Source: Kumtagia ephedrae (GTDB lineage Bacteria; Pseudomonadota; Alphaproteobacteria; Rhizobiales; Rhizobiaceae). Taken from it: a DNA stretch of 64,000 nt. The notes beneath the pieces were generated by a model, which did not search any database, was not told the DNA's origin, and was given only the letters and a program-made list of their open reading frames with translations. Below, piece after piece: positions 56,126-64,000 of the stretch. The translations under genes and the position numbers were made by a program. Location: the NCBI RefSeq assembly GCF_003012745.1, contig NZ_PXYK01000018.1, forward strand, positions 1 through 64,000. The letters run 5' to 3'. Within the stretch, counting starts at the first letter, position 1, and every line of letters begins with the position of its first letter.

Positions 56126-57442
56126 ATGACCCGTTCCTACATGCCGGGCTTCGGCAACGACTTCGAGACAGAGACCTTGCCCGGATCGCTGCCGCAGGGC
56201 CGCAACTCGCCGCAGCGGCCGGCCTACGGCCTCTATGCCGAGCAGCTCTCCGGCTCGCCTTTCACCGCGCCGCGCGGCACCAACGAGCGCTCCTGGCTCT
56301 ACCGCATCCGGCCGAGCGTCAAGCATCATCGGCGCTTCCGGGCCATCGAGATGCCGTTCTGGAAGACGGCGCCGCATTCCGGCGACCATGCGCTGGCGCT
56401 CGGCCAGTACCGCTGGGACCCGTTGCCGATGCCGGTCGAGCCGACCGACTTCGTCGCCGGCATGCGCACCATGACGACCGCCGGCGACGCGCTAGGCCAG
56501 GCCGGCATGGCCGCCCATGTCTATGCCGCCAACGTGTCGATGACGGACGACCATTTCTTCAACGCCGACGGCGAGATGCTGGTCGTGCCGCAGGAGGGTC
56601 GTGTGCGCTTCGTCACGGAGATGGGCGTCATCGAGCTCGCGCCCGGCGAGATCGCCGTGCTGCCGCGCGGGCTGACCTTCAAGGTCGAGCTGATCGACAC
56701 GCCGGCCCGCGGCTATGTCTGCGAGAACTACGGGGCGAAGTTCACGCTGCCCGACCGCGGGCCGATCGGCGCCAACTGCCTCGCCAACCCGCGCGACTTC
56801 AAGACGCCGGTCGCCTGGTTCGAGGAAAAGGAGAGCCCCTGCCGGCTGATCGTCAAATGGTGCGGCGCCTTCCACGCCACCGAGCTCGACCATTCGCCGC
56901 TCGACGTCGTCGCCTGGCACGGCAATTACGCGCCCTACAAATACGACCTCGCCACCTATTCGCCGGTCGGCGCCATCCTGTTCGACCATCCCGACCCGTC
57001 GATCTTCACCGTGCTGACCGCACCTTCTGGCGAGGAGGGCACGGCCAACATCGACTTCGTCATCTTCCCGCCGCGCTGGCTGGTGGCGGAGGACACGTTC
57101 CGGCCGCCCTGGTACCACCGCAACGTCATGAGCGAGTTCATGGGCCTGATCCGCGGCCAGTACGACGCCAAGGAGAAGGGTTTCGTCCCCGGCGGCGTCA
57201 GCCTGCACAACATGATGCTGGCGCACGGCCCGGACGCCTTCGGCTTCGACAAGGCGTCGCGCGCCGAGCTCAAGCCGGTCAAGCTCGACCACACCATGGC
57301 GTTCATGTTCGAGACGCGCTTCCCGCAGATGCCGACGCGCTTCGCCGCCGAGAGCGAGGCGCTGCAGGACGACTACATCGACTGCTGGACGGCGCTGAAG
57401 AAGCGCTTCAACGGCACGATGGAAGGCGATTGGAGCGATTGA
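56126..57442 (+). CDS. hmgA: Homogentisate 1,2-dioxygenase
   Basis: A 438-aa Fe(II) dioxygenase that opens homogentisate to maleylacetoacetate in Tyr/Phe catabolism. The N-terminus [19 protein letters not shown] and the conserved [14 protein letters not shown] and [15 protein letters not shown] regions bear the iron ligands (His, Glu, His). Length matches the family. The ATG at 56126 has AGGGAGGAA upstream. It is followed 20 bp later by maiA, forming a two-gene operon. Fumarylacetoacetase, the next step, is not in the window. Confidence 0.96.
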   Translation: MTRSYMPGFGNDFETETLPGSLPQGRNSPQRPAYGLYAEQLSGSPFTAPRGTNERSWLYRIRPSVKHHRRFRAIEMPFWKTAPHSGDHALALGQYRWDPLPMPVEPTDFVAGMRTMTTAGDALGQAGMAAHVYAANVSMTDDHFFNADGEMLVVPQEGRVRFVTEMGVIELAPGEIAVLPRGLTFKVELIDTPARGYVCENYGAKFTLPDRGPIGANCLANPRDFKTPVAWFEEKESPCRLIVKWCGAFHATELDHSPLDVVAWHGNYAPYKYDLATYSPVGAILFDHPDPSIFTVLTAPSGEEGTANIDFVIFPPRWLVAEDTFRPPWYHRNVMSEFMGLIRGQYDAKEKGFVPGGVSLHNMMLAHGPDAFGFDKASRAELKPVKLDHTMAFMFETRFPQMPTRFAAESEALQDDYIDCWTALKKRFNGTMEGDWSD

Positions 57443-57462
57443 GCGAAGCGGGAGGAAAGCCC

Positions 57463-58101
57463 ATGGCCGAGGCCGTTCTCTACGACTACTGGCGCTCGTC
57501 GGCGAGCTATCGGGTGCGCATCGCCCTGAACCTGCTGGGGGTCGCCTATGCGACCGTGCCGGTGAACCTGCTTGCCGGCGAGCAACGGGCGCCGGACCAT
57601 CTCGGGCGCAACCCGCAGGGGCTGGTGCCGGTGCTCGACATCGACGGGCTGCGGCTCACCCAGTCGCTCGCCATCGTCGAATATCTTCACGAGACACGGC
57701 CCGGCGGCGGCCTGCTGCCTGCCGATCCGGTCGGACGCGCCCGCGTGCGGGCTCTCGCCCATGCGATCGCCATGGACATCCACCCGGTCTGCAACACCAG
57801 GGTCGTCGGGCGCCTGATGACGCTGGCCGAGGACGGCGAGGCGGCCCGCGCCGGCTGGATGCACGGTGTCATCGCCGAAGGGCTTGCCGCCTTCGAGGCG
57901 ATGCTCGGCCATCCGGCGACCGGCCGCTTCTGCCATGGCGACCGGCCGACGATCGCCGACCTCTGCCTAGTGCCGCAGCTCTACAACGCGCGCCGCTGGC
58001 AGGTCGATCTTTCGGCCATGCCGCGCCTCCTGGCGGTCGAGGCGGTCTGCGACGGCATCGATGCGTTCAGGCTGGCGGCGCCGGTGGCGCCGCCCTCATA
58101 G
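57463..58101 (+). CDS. maiA: Maleylacetoacetate isomerase (zeta-class GST)
   Basis: A 212-aa glutathione S-transferase zeta-class enzyme: maleylacetoacetate to fumarylacetoacetate. The active-site motif SSASYRVRIALNLLG (~residues 12-26) matches the zeta SSxSxRVRIAL pattern, with NPQGLVPVLDIDG (glutathione-binding) and LTQSLAIVEYLHE. The C-terminal half has the HGDRPTIADLCLVPQLYNA motif. The ATG at 57463 has GGAGGAA upstream. It is directly after hmgA. Cytoplasmic. Confidence 0.95.
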   Translation: MAEAVLYDYWRSSASYRVRIALNLLGVAYATVPVNLLAGEQRAPDHLGRNPQGLVPVLDIDGLRLTQSLAIVEYLHETRPGGGLLPADPVGRARVRALAHAIAMDIHPVCNTRVVGRLMTLAEDGEAARAGWMHGVIAEGLAAFEAMLGHPATGRFCHGDRPTIADLCLVPQLYNARRWQVDLSAMPRLLAVEAVCDGIDAFRLAAPVAPPS

Positions 58102-58141
58102 GTCAGATTGGCCTGCCGCAAACGCACAAGGGGGCGCGGCG

Positions 58142-59341
58142 TCACCCCTTCTTCAGCACCTCGACGCCGGGCAGCGGCTTGCCTTCCATCCACTCCAGGA
58201 AGGCGCCGCCGGCGGTCGAGACATAGGTGAAGTCGTCGGCGACCCCGGCATGGTTGAGCGCCGCCACGGTGTCGCCGCCGCCGGCGACCGAGACCAGCTT
58301 GCCGGCTCTGGTTTCCGCGGCGGCGGCCTTGGCGGCCGCGACGGTGGCCTTGTCGAAGGGTTCGATCTCGAAGGCGCCGAGCGGCCCGTTCCAGACCAAA
58401 GTGGCGGCACGGTCGATCCACTCCTCAACCTTCTCGACCGTCTTCGGGCCGACGTCGAGGATCATGCCGGTGGCGGGGATCGATTCCACCGCGACCACCT
58501 CGCTGGCGGCGCCCGCCTTGAACTCCCGCGCCACCACGCCGTCGGACGGCAGGATGATGGCGCAGCCGGCGGTCGCCGCCTCGATCATGATCTGCTTGGC
58601 GGTGTCGGCGAGGTCGTGCTCGGCGAGCGACTTGCCGACGGCGGTGCCGCGCGCGGCCAGGAAGGTGTTGGCCATGCCGCCGCCGATCACCAGCGCGTCC
58701 ACCTTCTTCACCAGGTTCATCAGGAGATCGATCTTGGTCGACACCTTGGCACCGCCGACGATCGCCACCACCGGCCGCTTCGGGTTGCCGAGCCCGGCCT
58801 CAAGCGCGTCGAGTTCGGCCTGCATGGTGCGGCCCGCATAGGCCGGCAGCAGATGGGCCAGCCCCTCGGTCGAGGCATGCGCCCGGTGGGCGGCGGAAAA
58901 CGCGTCGTTGACGTAGAGGTCGCCGTTTTTCGCCAGCGCCTCGGCGAAGGCCCTGTCGTTCTTCTCCTCGCCCTTGTGGAAGCGGGTGTTCTCGAGCAGC
59001 AAAATGTCGCCGTCCTTCATCGCCGACACCGCCGAAGCGGCCTTCTCGCCGATGCAGTCGGCGGCGAAGCCGACCGGGCGGCCGATCACCGCGGCGGTGG
59101 CGCGGGCGATCGGCTCCAGCGAGAATTCCGGGGTCGGCCCGTCCTTCGGCCGGCCGAAATGCGCGAGCAGGATCACCTTGGCGCCCTTGCCGGCGAGTTC
59201 GGTGATGGTCGGCGCCACGCGCTCGATGCGGGTCGCGTCGGTGACCTTGCCGTCGGCGACCGGCACGTTCAGGTCGACGCGCACCAGCACGCGCTTGCCC
59301 TTCACGTCGGCGATATCGTCGAGGGTCTTGAAGGCGGTCAT
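58142..59341 (-). CDS. pgk: Phosphoglycerate kinase
   Basis: A 399-aa glycolytic/gluconeogenic enzyme interconverting 1,3-bisphosphoglycerate and 3-phosphoglycerate. Motifs: [20 protein letters not shown], substrate region [36 protein letters not shown] (nucleotide-binding), and the C-terminal [14 protein letters not shown]. Intact length. The ATG at 59341 lies ~115 bp downstream of the antiporter gene. It is in the same direction as gap and transketolase. Confidence 0.96.
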   Translation of the reverse strand: MTAFKTLDDIADVKGKRVLVRVDLNVPVADGKVTDATRIERVAPTITELAGKGAKVILLAHFGRPKDGPTPEFSLEPIARATAAVIGRPVGFAADCIGEKAASAVSAMKDGDILLLENTRFHKGEEKNDRAFAEALAKNGDLYVNDAFSAAHRAHASTEGLAHLLPAYAGRTMQAELDALEAGLGNPKRPVVAIVGGAKVSTKIDLLMNLVKKVDALVIGGGMANTFLAARGTAVGKSLAEHDLADTAKQIMIEAATAGCAIILPSDGVVAREFKAGAASEVVAVESIPATGMILDVGPKTVEKVEEWIDRAATLVWNGPLGAFEIEPFDKATVAAAKAAAAETRAGKLVSVAGGGDTVAALNHAGVADDFTYVSTAGGAFLEWMEGKPLPGVEVLKKG

Positions 59342-59455
59342 GGGCAGCGTCTCCAGAGGATGGTGAGGATGGTCCTTGCTTAGTGCTTTACCGTGCCGGG
59401 CCGGCGATGCAAGCGGCGGCGTGATCGTCGCGGCGCCGACATTGCCGGACCGCCG

Positions 59456-61306
59456 CTACCCCGCGGCGGTATCTTCCGGCTCCTTGCGCGATGCCGACCG
59501 TTTCTCCAGCCGACGCCGCAGCAAGTCGCGCAGCCGGTCGCGAATCTCGGCGGCACCGAGGAAGGCGGGGATGGCCGGCTGCGGCGGTGCCGGCTCCAGC
59601 GCCACGCCGACGCTGACGATGCGCCCCTTCTCGTCGACGTCGCGCACGATCAGCTCGATCGGGCCGAGACTGACGCGGTCGGCATATTCGGCATGGCCGC
59701 CGAGCCTGGCGTCCATCAGCGCGCCGATCGGCAGCGCCCGCTCGCCCTCGCCGAGCCTGGCTTCGTAGGCGGCTTCGAGGTCGGAGGCCGGGCGCGCCGG
59801 ATCGACGGCGAAAGCGCCGAAAAAGTCCTCGTCCTCGGGGTCGACTTCGGTGCGGCTGGCGAACAGCCGGTCGAGCAGGCGCGGGTAGCGGTCCGGCACG
59901 AAGATGTAGACATGGTCGCCGGCCATCAGCCGGCCGGCATCCTGGAACTTGATCGAGCGTCCTTCGCGCACGACCAGCGACGGCCGGGCCCAGCGCGGGA
60001 TGCGCTGGCCGCGCAGCACCGGGCTGCCGGCCACCACCGTATAGGCGAGCAGCTCGTGATGGGCCGAGCCCGGGAGCTCCAGCTCGACCTTTTGCAGCGG
60101 CCCCAGACGCGCCGGCACGATGAGGCCGAGGAAACGCGCCAGCGGCCCGACCGTCCAGCCCTGTATGACGAGCGATACCAGCACCACGATGAAGGCGACG
60201 TTGAAGATCATCCGGCCATGCTCGAGGCCGCCGAGGATCGGCGTGATGGCGAGCAGGATCGAGACGGCGCCGCGCAGCCCGACCCAGGAGATGAAGGCCG
60301 TCTCCTGGCGCGGCAGGCTGTAGGGAATGAGGCAGAGCCAGACCGCGATCGGCCGCGCCACGAAGATCAGGATCAAGCCGAGCGCGATCGCCGCCGGCAG
60401 GATGGGCACGAACTGCGACGGCGTCGCGAACAGGCCGAGCACCAGGAACATGATGATCTGCGCCAGCCATGACACGCCGTCCTGGAAGCGGCGCAGCACC
60501 GAGACTGCGCGGATGTCGGAATTGCCGGCGACCAGGCCGGCGAGATAGACGGCGAGGAAACCCGAGCCTCCGATGGCGCCGGCCGCCGCGAAGACCATCA
60601 GCGACAGGGTCAGGACGAAGATGGGCAGGAGACCGCTGTCTAGGTTCAGGCGGTCTACCAGCCGCACGATGCCGAAGCCGCCGAGCAGGCCGACCACGGC
60701 GCCGAGCACCATGTGGCTGACGAAGCCGAGCGCCAGGTCGAGCAGGATCAGCTCGGCGTCCGGATCGGCGCCGAGGGCGATCACCTCGACCAGGGTGATC
60801 GTCAGGAAGATGGCGATCGGGTCGTTGGTGCCGGACTCGACCTCCAGCGTGGCGCGCACGCGGTCGCGCAGGTTGATGTTGCCGGCGCGCAGCAGGAAGA
60901 ACACCGCGGCGGCGTCGGTGGAAGCGACCGCGGCGCCCAGCAGGAAGGATTCCAGCCAGGTCAGGCTGGTGAGATAGACGGCCGCGACGCCGAACAGCAG
61001 CGTCGTCAGCCCGACGCCGAGCGTTGCAAGCGTCAATGCCGGGCCGGCAGCCTGGCGGAATATCTTGATCGGCGTGCCGAAGCCGGAATCGAACAGGATC
61101 ACGGCAAGCGCCAGCGAGCCGGCGAAATAGGCGAGCTGTGCATTGTCGAACTGGATGCCCAGTCCGTCCTCGCCGGTGGCGAGCCCGATCGCCAGGAACA
61201 GCAGCAGCAGCGGGGCGCCGAAGCGGAAGGCGATCAGGCTCGAAAACGCCGCGGCCACCACCAGGGCCGTCCCGACCAGCGTCGCGAGATAGATTGCCTG
61301 ATCCAT
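59456..61306 (-). CDS. CPA1-type K+/H+ (cation/proton) antiporter with C-terminal TrkA_C/CorC-like regions
   Basis: A 616-aa membrane antiporter like NhaP2/CvrA. Twelve or more TM segments cover residues ~5-400, including the conserved AAAVASTDAAAVFFLLR (the Asp pair region) and SGTNDPIAIFLT. The cytosolic C-terminus (~410-616) has a TrkA_C-type region (VVAGSPVLRGQRIP) and a further acidic regulatory part. The ATG at 61306 begins MDQAIYLATLVG; the open frame back to 62176 lies inside gap. It is inserted between gap and pgk, unlike a classical glycolytic operon. Ion specificity (K+ or Na+) is unproven. Confidence 0.9.
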   Translation of the reverse strand: MDQAIYLATLVGTALVVAAAFSSLIAFRFGAPLLLLFLAIGLATGEDGLGIQFDNAQLAYFAGSLALAVILFDSGFGTPIKIFRQAAGPALTLATLGVGLTTLLFGVAAVYLTSLTWLESFLLGAAVASTDAAAVFFLLRAGNINLRDRVRATLEVESGTNDPIAIFLTITLVEVIALGADPDAELILLDLALGFVSHMVLGAVVGLLGGFGIVRLVDRLNLDSGLLPIFVLTLSLMVFAAAGAIGGSGFLAVYLAGLVAGNSDIRAVSVLRRFQDGVSWLAQIIMFLVLGLFATPSQFVPILPAAIALGLILIFVARPIAVWLCLIPYSLPRQETAFISWVGLRGAVSILLAITPILGGLEHGRMIFNVAFIVVLVSLVIQGWTVGPLARFLGLIVPARLGPLQKVELELPGSAHHELLAYTVVAGSPVLRGQRIPRWARPSLVVREGRSIKFQDAGRLMAGDHVYIFVPDRYPRLLDRLFASRTEVDPEDEDFFGAFAVDPARPASDLEAAYEARLGEGERALPIGALMDARLGGHAEYADRVSLGPIELIVRDVDEKGRIVSVGVALEPAPPQPAIPAFLGAAEIRDRLRDLLRRRLEKRSASRKEPEDTAAG

Positions 61307-61406
61307 GCAGCCTCGTTCCCAAACCGCACTCCGTCGTTCCATTGAGAGTGCGGCGAAGACAAGGCGCAAGGCAAGCAAATCGCGTTTGCCGGCGCGCAAA
61401 AGCAGA

Positions 61407-61428
61407 ACGCCCGGCCGAAGCCGGGCGT
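61407..61428 (-). terminator. Terminator-like hairpin after gap
   Basis: ACGCCCGGC - TTCG - GCCGGGCGT, read leftward: a 9-bp stem closed by a stable UUCG tetraloop, followed by TCTGCTTTTG. It lies ~28 bp after the gap stop. The U tract is interrupted. Confidence 0.75.
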
Positions 61429-61455
61429 CGAGAATTGAGCAGAAAGTGCCGGGGC

Positions 61456-62466
61456 TTAGCCGATCGTCTTGGCGAAGGCCGCGGTGACGTCGGCCATGCG
61501 GTTGGAGAAGCCCCACTCGTTGTCGTACCAGCCGAGGATGTTGACGAAGTTGCCGTCCATCACCTTGGTCTGGTCGAGCAGGATGGTCGCCGAATGCGGG
61601 TCGTGGTTGAGGTCGGACGACACCAGCGGATGGTTGGTGTAGGTCATCACGCCCTTGAGCCTGCCGTCGGAGGCGGCGATCAGCGCGTCGTTGACCTCCT
61701 GCACCGTCGTCGCGCGCTTGGCGATGAATTTCAGGTCGACCAGCGATACGTTCGGGGTCGGCACGCGGATCGAGATGCCGTCCAGCTTGCCCTTGAGCTC
61801 CGGCAGGACCAGGCCGATGGCCTTGGCAGCACCCGTCGAGGTCGGGATCTGCGACAGCGCCGCGGCGCGGGCGCGGTAGAGATCCTTGTGCATGGTGTCG
61901 AGCGTCGGCTGGTCGCCGGTATAGGAATGGATGGTGGTCATCATTCCCTTCTCGAGGCCGACCAGCTCGTGCACGACCTGCGCCATCGGCGCCAGGCAGT
62001 TGGTGGTGCAGGAGCCGTTCGAGATCACGACGTGATCCTTGCTCAGCTGGTCGTGATTGATGCCGTAGACGATCGTGATGTCGGCGCCGTCGGCGGGCGC
62101 CGAGACGATGACGCGCTTGGCGCCGGCGGTGAGGTGGGCGGAGGCCTTCTCCTTGGAGGTGAAGATGCCGGTGCATTCGAGCGCGATGTCGATGCCGAGC
62201 TCCTTCCAGGGAAGCTGCGACGGATCCTTGATGGCGGTGACCCTGAACTTGTCGGAGCCGATGTTGATGGTGTCGCCGTCGACCTTCACGTCGTGCGGGA
62301 AGCGGCCGTGCACGCTGTCGTAGCGCAGCAGGTGAGCGTTGGTCTCGACCGGACCGAGGTCATTGACGGCGACGACGTGGATGTCCTTGCGGCCGGACTC
62401 GTAGATGGCGCGCACGATGTTGCGGCCGATGCGGCCAAATCCGTTGATGGCGACTCTGACGGGCAT
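61456..62466 (-). CDS. gap: Glyceraldehyde-3-phosphate dehydrogenase, type I
   Basis: A 336-aa GAPDH. N-terminal NAD site [21 protein letters not shown] (split [12 protein letters not shown]), active-site cysteine in [13 protein letters not shown] (~residue 154), [12 protein letters not shown] and the C-terminal [15 protein letters not shown]. The length is normal. It catalyses the NAD-linked glycolytic step and, in this group, gluconeogenesis too. It lies between transketolase and the antiporter, all on the minus strand. The ATG at 62466 has AGGAGG upstream. Confidence 0.96.
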   Translation of the reverse strand: MPVRVAINGFGRIGRNIVRAIYESGRKDIHVVAVNDLGPVETNAHLLRYDSVHGRFPHDVKVDGDTINIGSDKFRVTAIKDPSQLPWKELGIDIALECTGIFTSKEKASAHLTAGAKRVIVSAPADGADITIVYGINHDQLSKDHVVISNGSCTTNCLAPMAQVVHELVGLEKGMMTTIHSYTGDQPTLDTMHKDLYRARAAALSQIPTSTGAAKAIGLVLPELKGKLDGISIRVPTPNVSLVDLKFIAKRATTVQEVNDALIAASDGRLKGVMTYTNHPLVSSDLNHDPHSATILLDQTKVMDGNFVNILGWYDNEWGFSNRMADVTAAFAKTIG

Positions 62467-62503
62467 GAGATCCTCCTGGGAGCAAGGGAGAGCGGAAAAC
62501 GCG

Positions 62504-62525
62504 TCCGCCGCTTCATAGCGGCGGA
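62504..62525 (-). terminator. Hairpin between transketolase and gap, possible weak terminator
   Basis: TCCGCCGCT - ATGA - AGCGGCGGA read leftward, followed by CGCGTTTTCC. It lies in the 176-bp gap, 40 bp before the gap ribosome-binding site. It could attenuate read-through from the transketolase gene. The U tract is short. Confidence 0.45.
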
Positions 62526-62642
62526 TGCGGCAAGAATCCAGCGGGCAAACGCATCAGTTTAAATCGATTAGCTGCCGCTACTACCTGGCGGCTCCGGCTG
62601 CGTTCGAGCAGGGAAAGCCGCGTCAAACCGCCGGCGGCGCGC

Positions 62643-64000
62643 TCAGCCCTTGGTGCTCAGCCTGGCCTCGACGGCCTTGACCGTAGCCTCGGCTGTGATG
62701 CCGAAATGCGGATAGAGCTGCTCGATCGAGCCGGACGCACCGAAGCCGTGCATGCCGATGAAGATGCCGTCCAGGCCGATGAAGCGGTCCCAGCTGAGCC
62801 GGATGCCGGCCTCGATCGCCACCTTGACCGGCGCGGTGCCGATCAATGCCGCCTGGTAGGCCGCGCTCTGCCCTTCGAACAGCTCGAAGCACGGCACCGA
62901 GACGACGCGGGTCGGATGACCACGCTTCTGCAGCTCGGCACGCGCGCCAAGCGCGATCTCCACCTCCGAGCCGGTGGCGAAGATCGTCACCTCGGCTTCG
63001 CCGTCGGCGGTGGCGAGTTCGTAAGCGCCGAGGCGGCACAGGTTCTCGTCGGCGAAGTCGGTGCGCACGGCCGGCAGGTTCTGGCGGGTCAGCGCCAGCG
63101 TCGACGGGGCCTTGGTGCTCTCCAGCGCGATCTGCCAGCACTCTGCCGCCTCGGTCGCGTCGGCCGGGCGGAAGACGAGATGGTTGGGGATCGCCCTGAG
63201 TGCCGCCAGATGCTCCACCGGCTGGTGGGTGGGCCCGTCCTCGCCGAGCCCGATCGAGTCGTGCGTCATCACGAAGATCGAGCGAATACCCATCAGCGAC
63301 GCCAGCCGCATCGACGGGCGCGCATAGTCGGAGAAGCACAGGAAGGTGCCGCCATAGGGAATGACGCCGCCATGCAGCGCCATGCCGCTCATGGCGGCGG
63401 CCATGCCGTGCTCGCGGATGCCGTAGTGGACATAACGGTTGCCGTACTTGCCGGCGGAGATGGCGTTGGTCTGCGTGGTCTTGGTGTTGTTGGAGCCGGT
63501 GAGGTCGGCCGAGCCGCCGATGGTTTCCGGCACGACGCCGTTGATCACCTCCAGCGCCATCTCGCTCGACTTGCGGGTGGCGACCTTCGGCTTGTCGGCG
63601 GCGAGCTTCCTCTTGTACTCGAGGATGGCGTCGTCGAAGCCGACCGGCAGGTCGCCGCGCATGCGCCGCTCGAATTCCGCGCGGGTCTCGGCGCCGGTCT
63701 CGGCCAGCCGCTTCTCCCATTCCGGGCGCTTCTTCGCCGAATTGAGCCCGGCGAGCCGCCATGCGTCGAGGATGTCGGAAGGCACCTCGAACGGCGCCGC
63801 CGTCCAGCCGAGTGCCTTACGGGTGGCGGCGATCTCGTCCTTGCCGAGCGGCGAGCCGTGCGCGGCCTTGGTGCCGGCCTTGGTCGGCGCGCCGAAGCCG
63901 ATGGTCGTCTTGCAGGCGATCAGGGTCGGGCGGTCGGATTTCTGCGCGAGCTCGATGCAGCGGGCGATCTCGTCGGCGTCATGGCCGTCGCAGGCGAGCG
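62643..64000 (-). CDS. tkt: Transketolase, C-terminal part (5' end beyond right edge)
   Basis: The open frame runs from the stop at 62643 to the window edge, so only about 452 C-terminal residues are seen of the usual ~660. The right-hand part reads CDGHDADEIARCIELA, then TLIACKTTIGFGAP and GSPLGKDEIAATRKALGW, typical of the thiamine-diphosphate-binding half. The pyrimidine domain has ADLTGSNNTKTTQT, YGIREHGMAAAMSGMALHGG (split) and HDSIGLGEDGPTHQPVEHLA. It is a cytosolic pentose-phosphate enzyme. It heads the tkt-gap-antiporter-pgk group. A GTG-started short frame at 63785 is internal. Confidence 0.95.
   Translation of the reverse strand, partial: LACDGHDADEIARCIELAQKSDRPTLIACKTTIGFGAPTKAGTKAAHGSPLGKDEIAATRKALGWTAAPFEVPSDILDAWRLAGLNSAKKRPEWEKRLAETGAETRAEFERRMRGDLPVGFDDAILEYKRKLAADKPKVATRKSSEMALEVINGVVPETIGGSADLTGSNNTKTTQTNAISAGKYGNRYVHYGIREHGMAAAMSGMALHGGVIPYGGTFLCFSDYARPSMRLASLMGIRSIFVMTHDSIGLGEDGPTHQPVEHLAALRAIPNHLVFRPADATEAAECWQIALESTKAPSTLALTRQNLPAVRTDFADENLCRLGAYELATADGEAEVTIFATGSEVEIALGARAELQKRGHPTRVVSVPCFELFEGQSAAYQAALIGTAPVKVAIEAGIRLSWDRFIGLDGIFIGMHGFGASGSIEQLYPHFGITAEATVKAVEARLSTKG

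Overview
The window is a 64-kb piece of a GC-rich alphaproteobacterial chromosome. It looks like order Rhizobiales, most like Mesorhizobium or a close Phyllobacteriaceae relative. That placement is inferred from gene content: a very long NAD-glutamate dehydrogenase, CarD, a Suv3-type helicase with a low-complexity tail, the ffh / chorismate mutase / rpsP order, a 7Fe-type FdxA, and pyruvate carboxylase beside an rRNA operon. No database search was possible. Almost all genes are ordinary core or accessory metabolism. I see no prophage, IS transposase, CRISPR array or tRNA gene.

Layout. 0-4.6 kb: the 3' end of a 5S rRNA, pyruvate carboxylase (pyc) and a YCII-family protein. 4.7-5.5 kb: an uncharacterised protein with NlpC/P60-like Cys and His motifs. 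5.8-11.8 kb: a complete branched-chain amino-acid-type ABC transporter (livH-livM-livG-livF, a small membrane protein, and a periplasmic binding protein), in which LivG carries a helix-hairpin-helix extension. 12.1-16.2 kb: a trans-4-hydroxy-L-proline catabolic operon (deaminase, FAD dehydrogenase, 2-epimerase) and a divergent GntR/FCD regulator, with palindromic operators between them. 16.4-19.7 kb: HupE/UreJ, LysE exporter, RidA (with twin palindromes upstream), a methyltransferase and an AhpD-like protein. 19.9-25.2 kb: NAD-glutamate dehydrogenase and a ParDE toxin-antitoxin pair. 25.3-32.8 kb: UMF1-type MFS transporter, PrpE, a 54-aa membrane protein, an FHA-adenylate cyclase, a flavin disulfide-reductase-like enzyme coupled to a DUF4126-type membrane protein, and an alpha/beta hydrolase.

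33-43.5 kb: YebC, RDD protein, SelT/W-like protein, TPR lipoprotein, ribosomal protein S21, PepSY and DUF2946-type membrane proteins, an Hsp70-like ATPase, CarD, a second proline-racemase-superfamily enzyme lacking both catalytic cysteines, ferredoxin and an S4 RNA-binding protein. 43.5-52.5 kb: Suv3-like helicase, cupin, aquaporin Z, a secreted alpha/beta hydrolase and the ffh-aroQ-rpsP operon. 52.8-58.1 kb: two EamA transporters with a LysR regulator, a 61-aa protein, and hmgA-maiA for homogentisate degradation. 58.1-64 kb: pgk, a K+/H+-type antiporter, gap and a transketolase that runs off the right edge.

Two families of small palindromic repeats are scattered between genes. Three copies (about 77-79 bp) share GGGGACAG...CTGTCCCC ends. 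Two copies (about 140 bp, in opposite orientation) have near-perfect 39-bp C/G-rich terminal inverted arms. A third type of palindrome supplies the first codons of the hydroxyproline dehydrogenase gene. The most unusual protein-level features are the LivG-HhH fusion, the Ser/Thr proline-racemase homologue and the NlpC/P60-like orphan. I did not find a clear multi-gene system that is wholly new.
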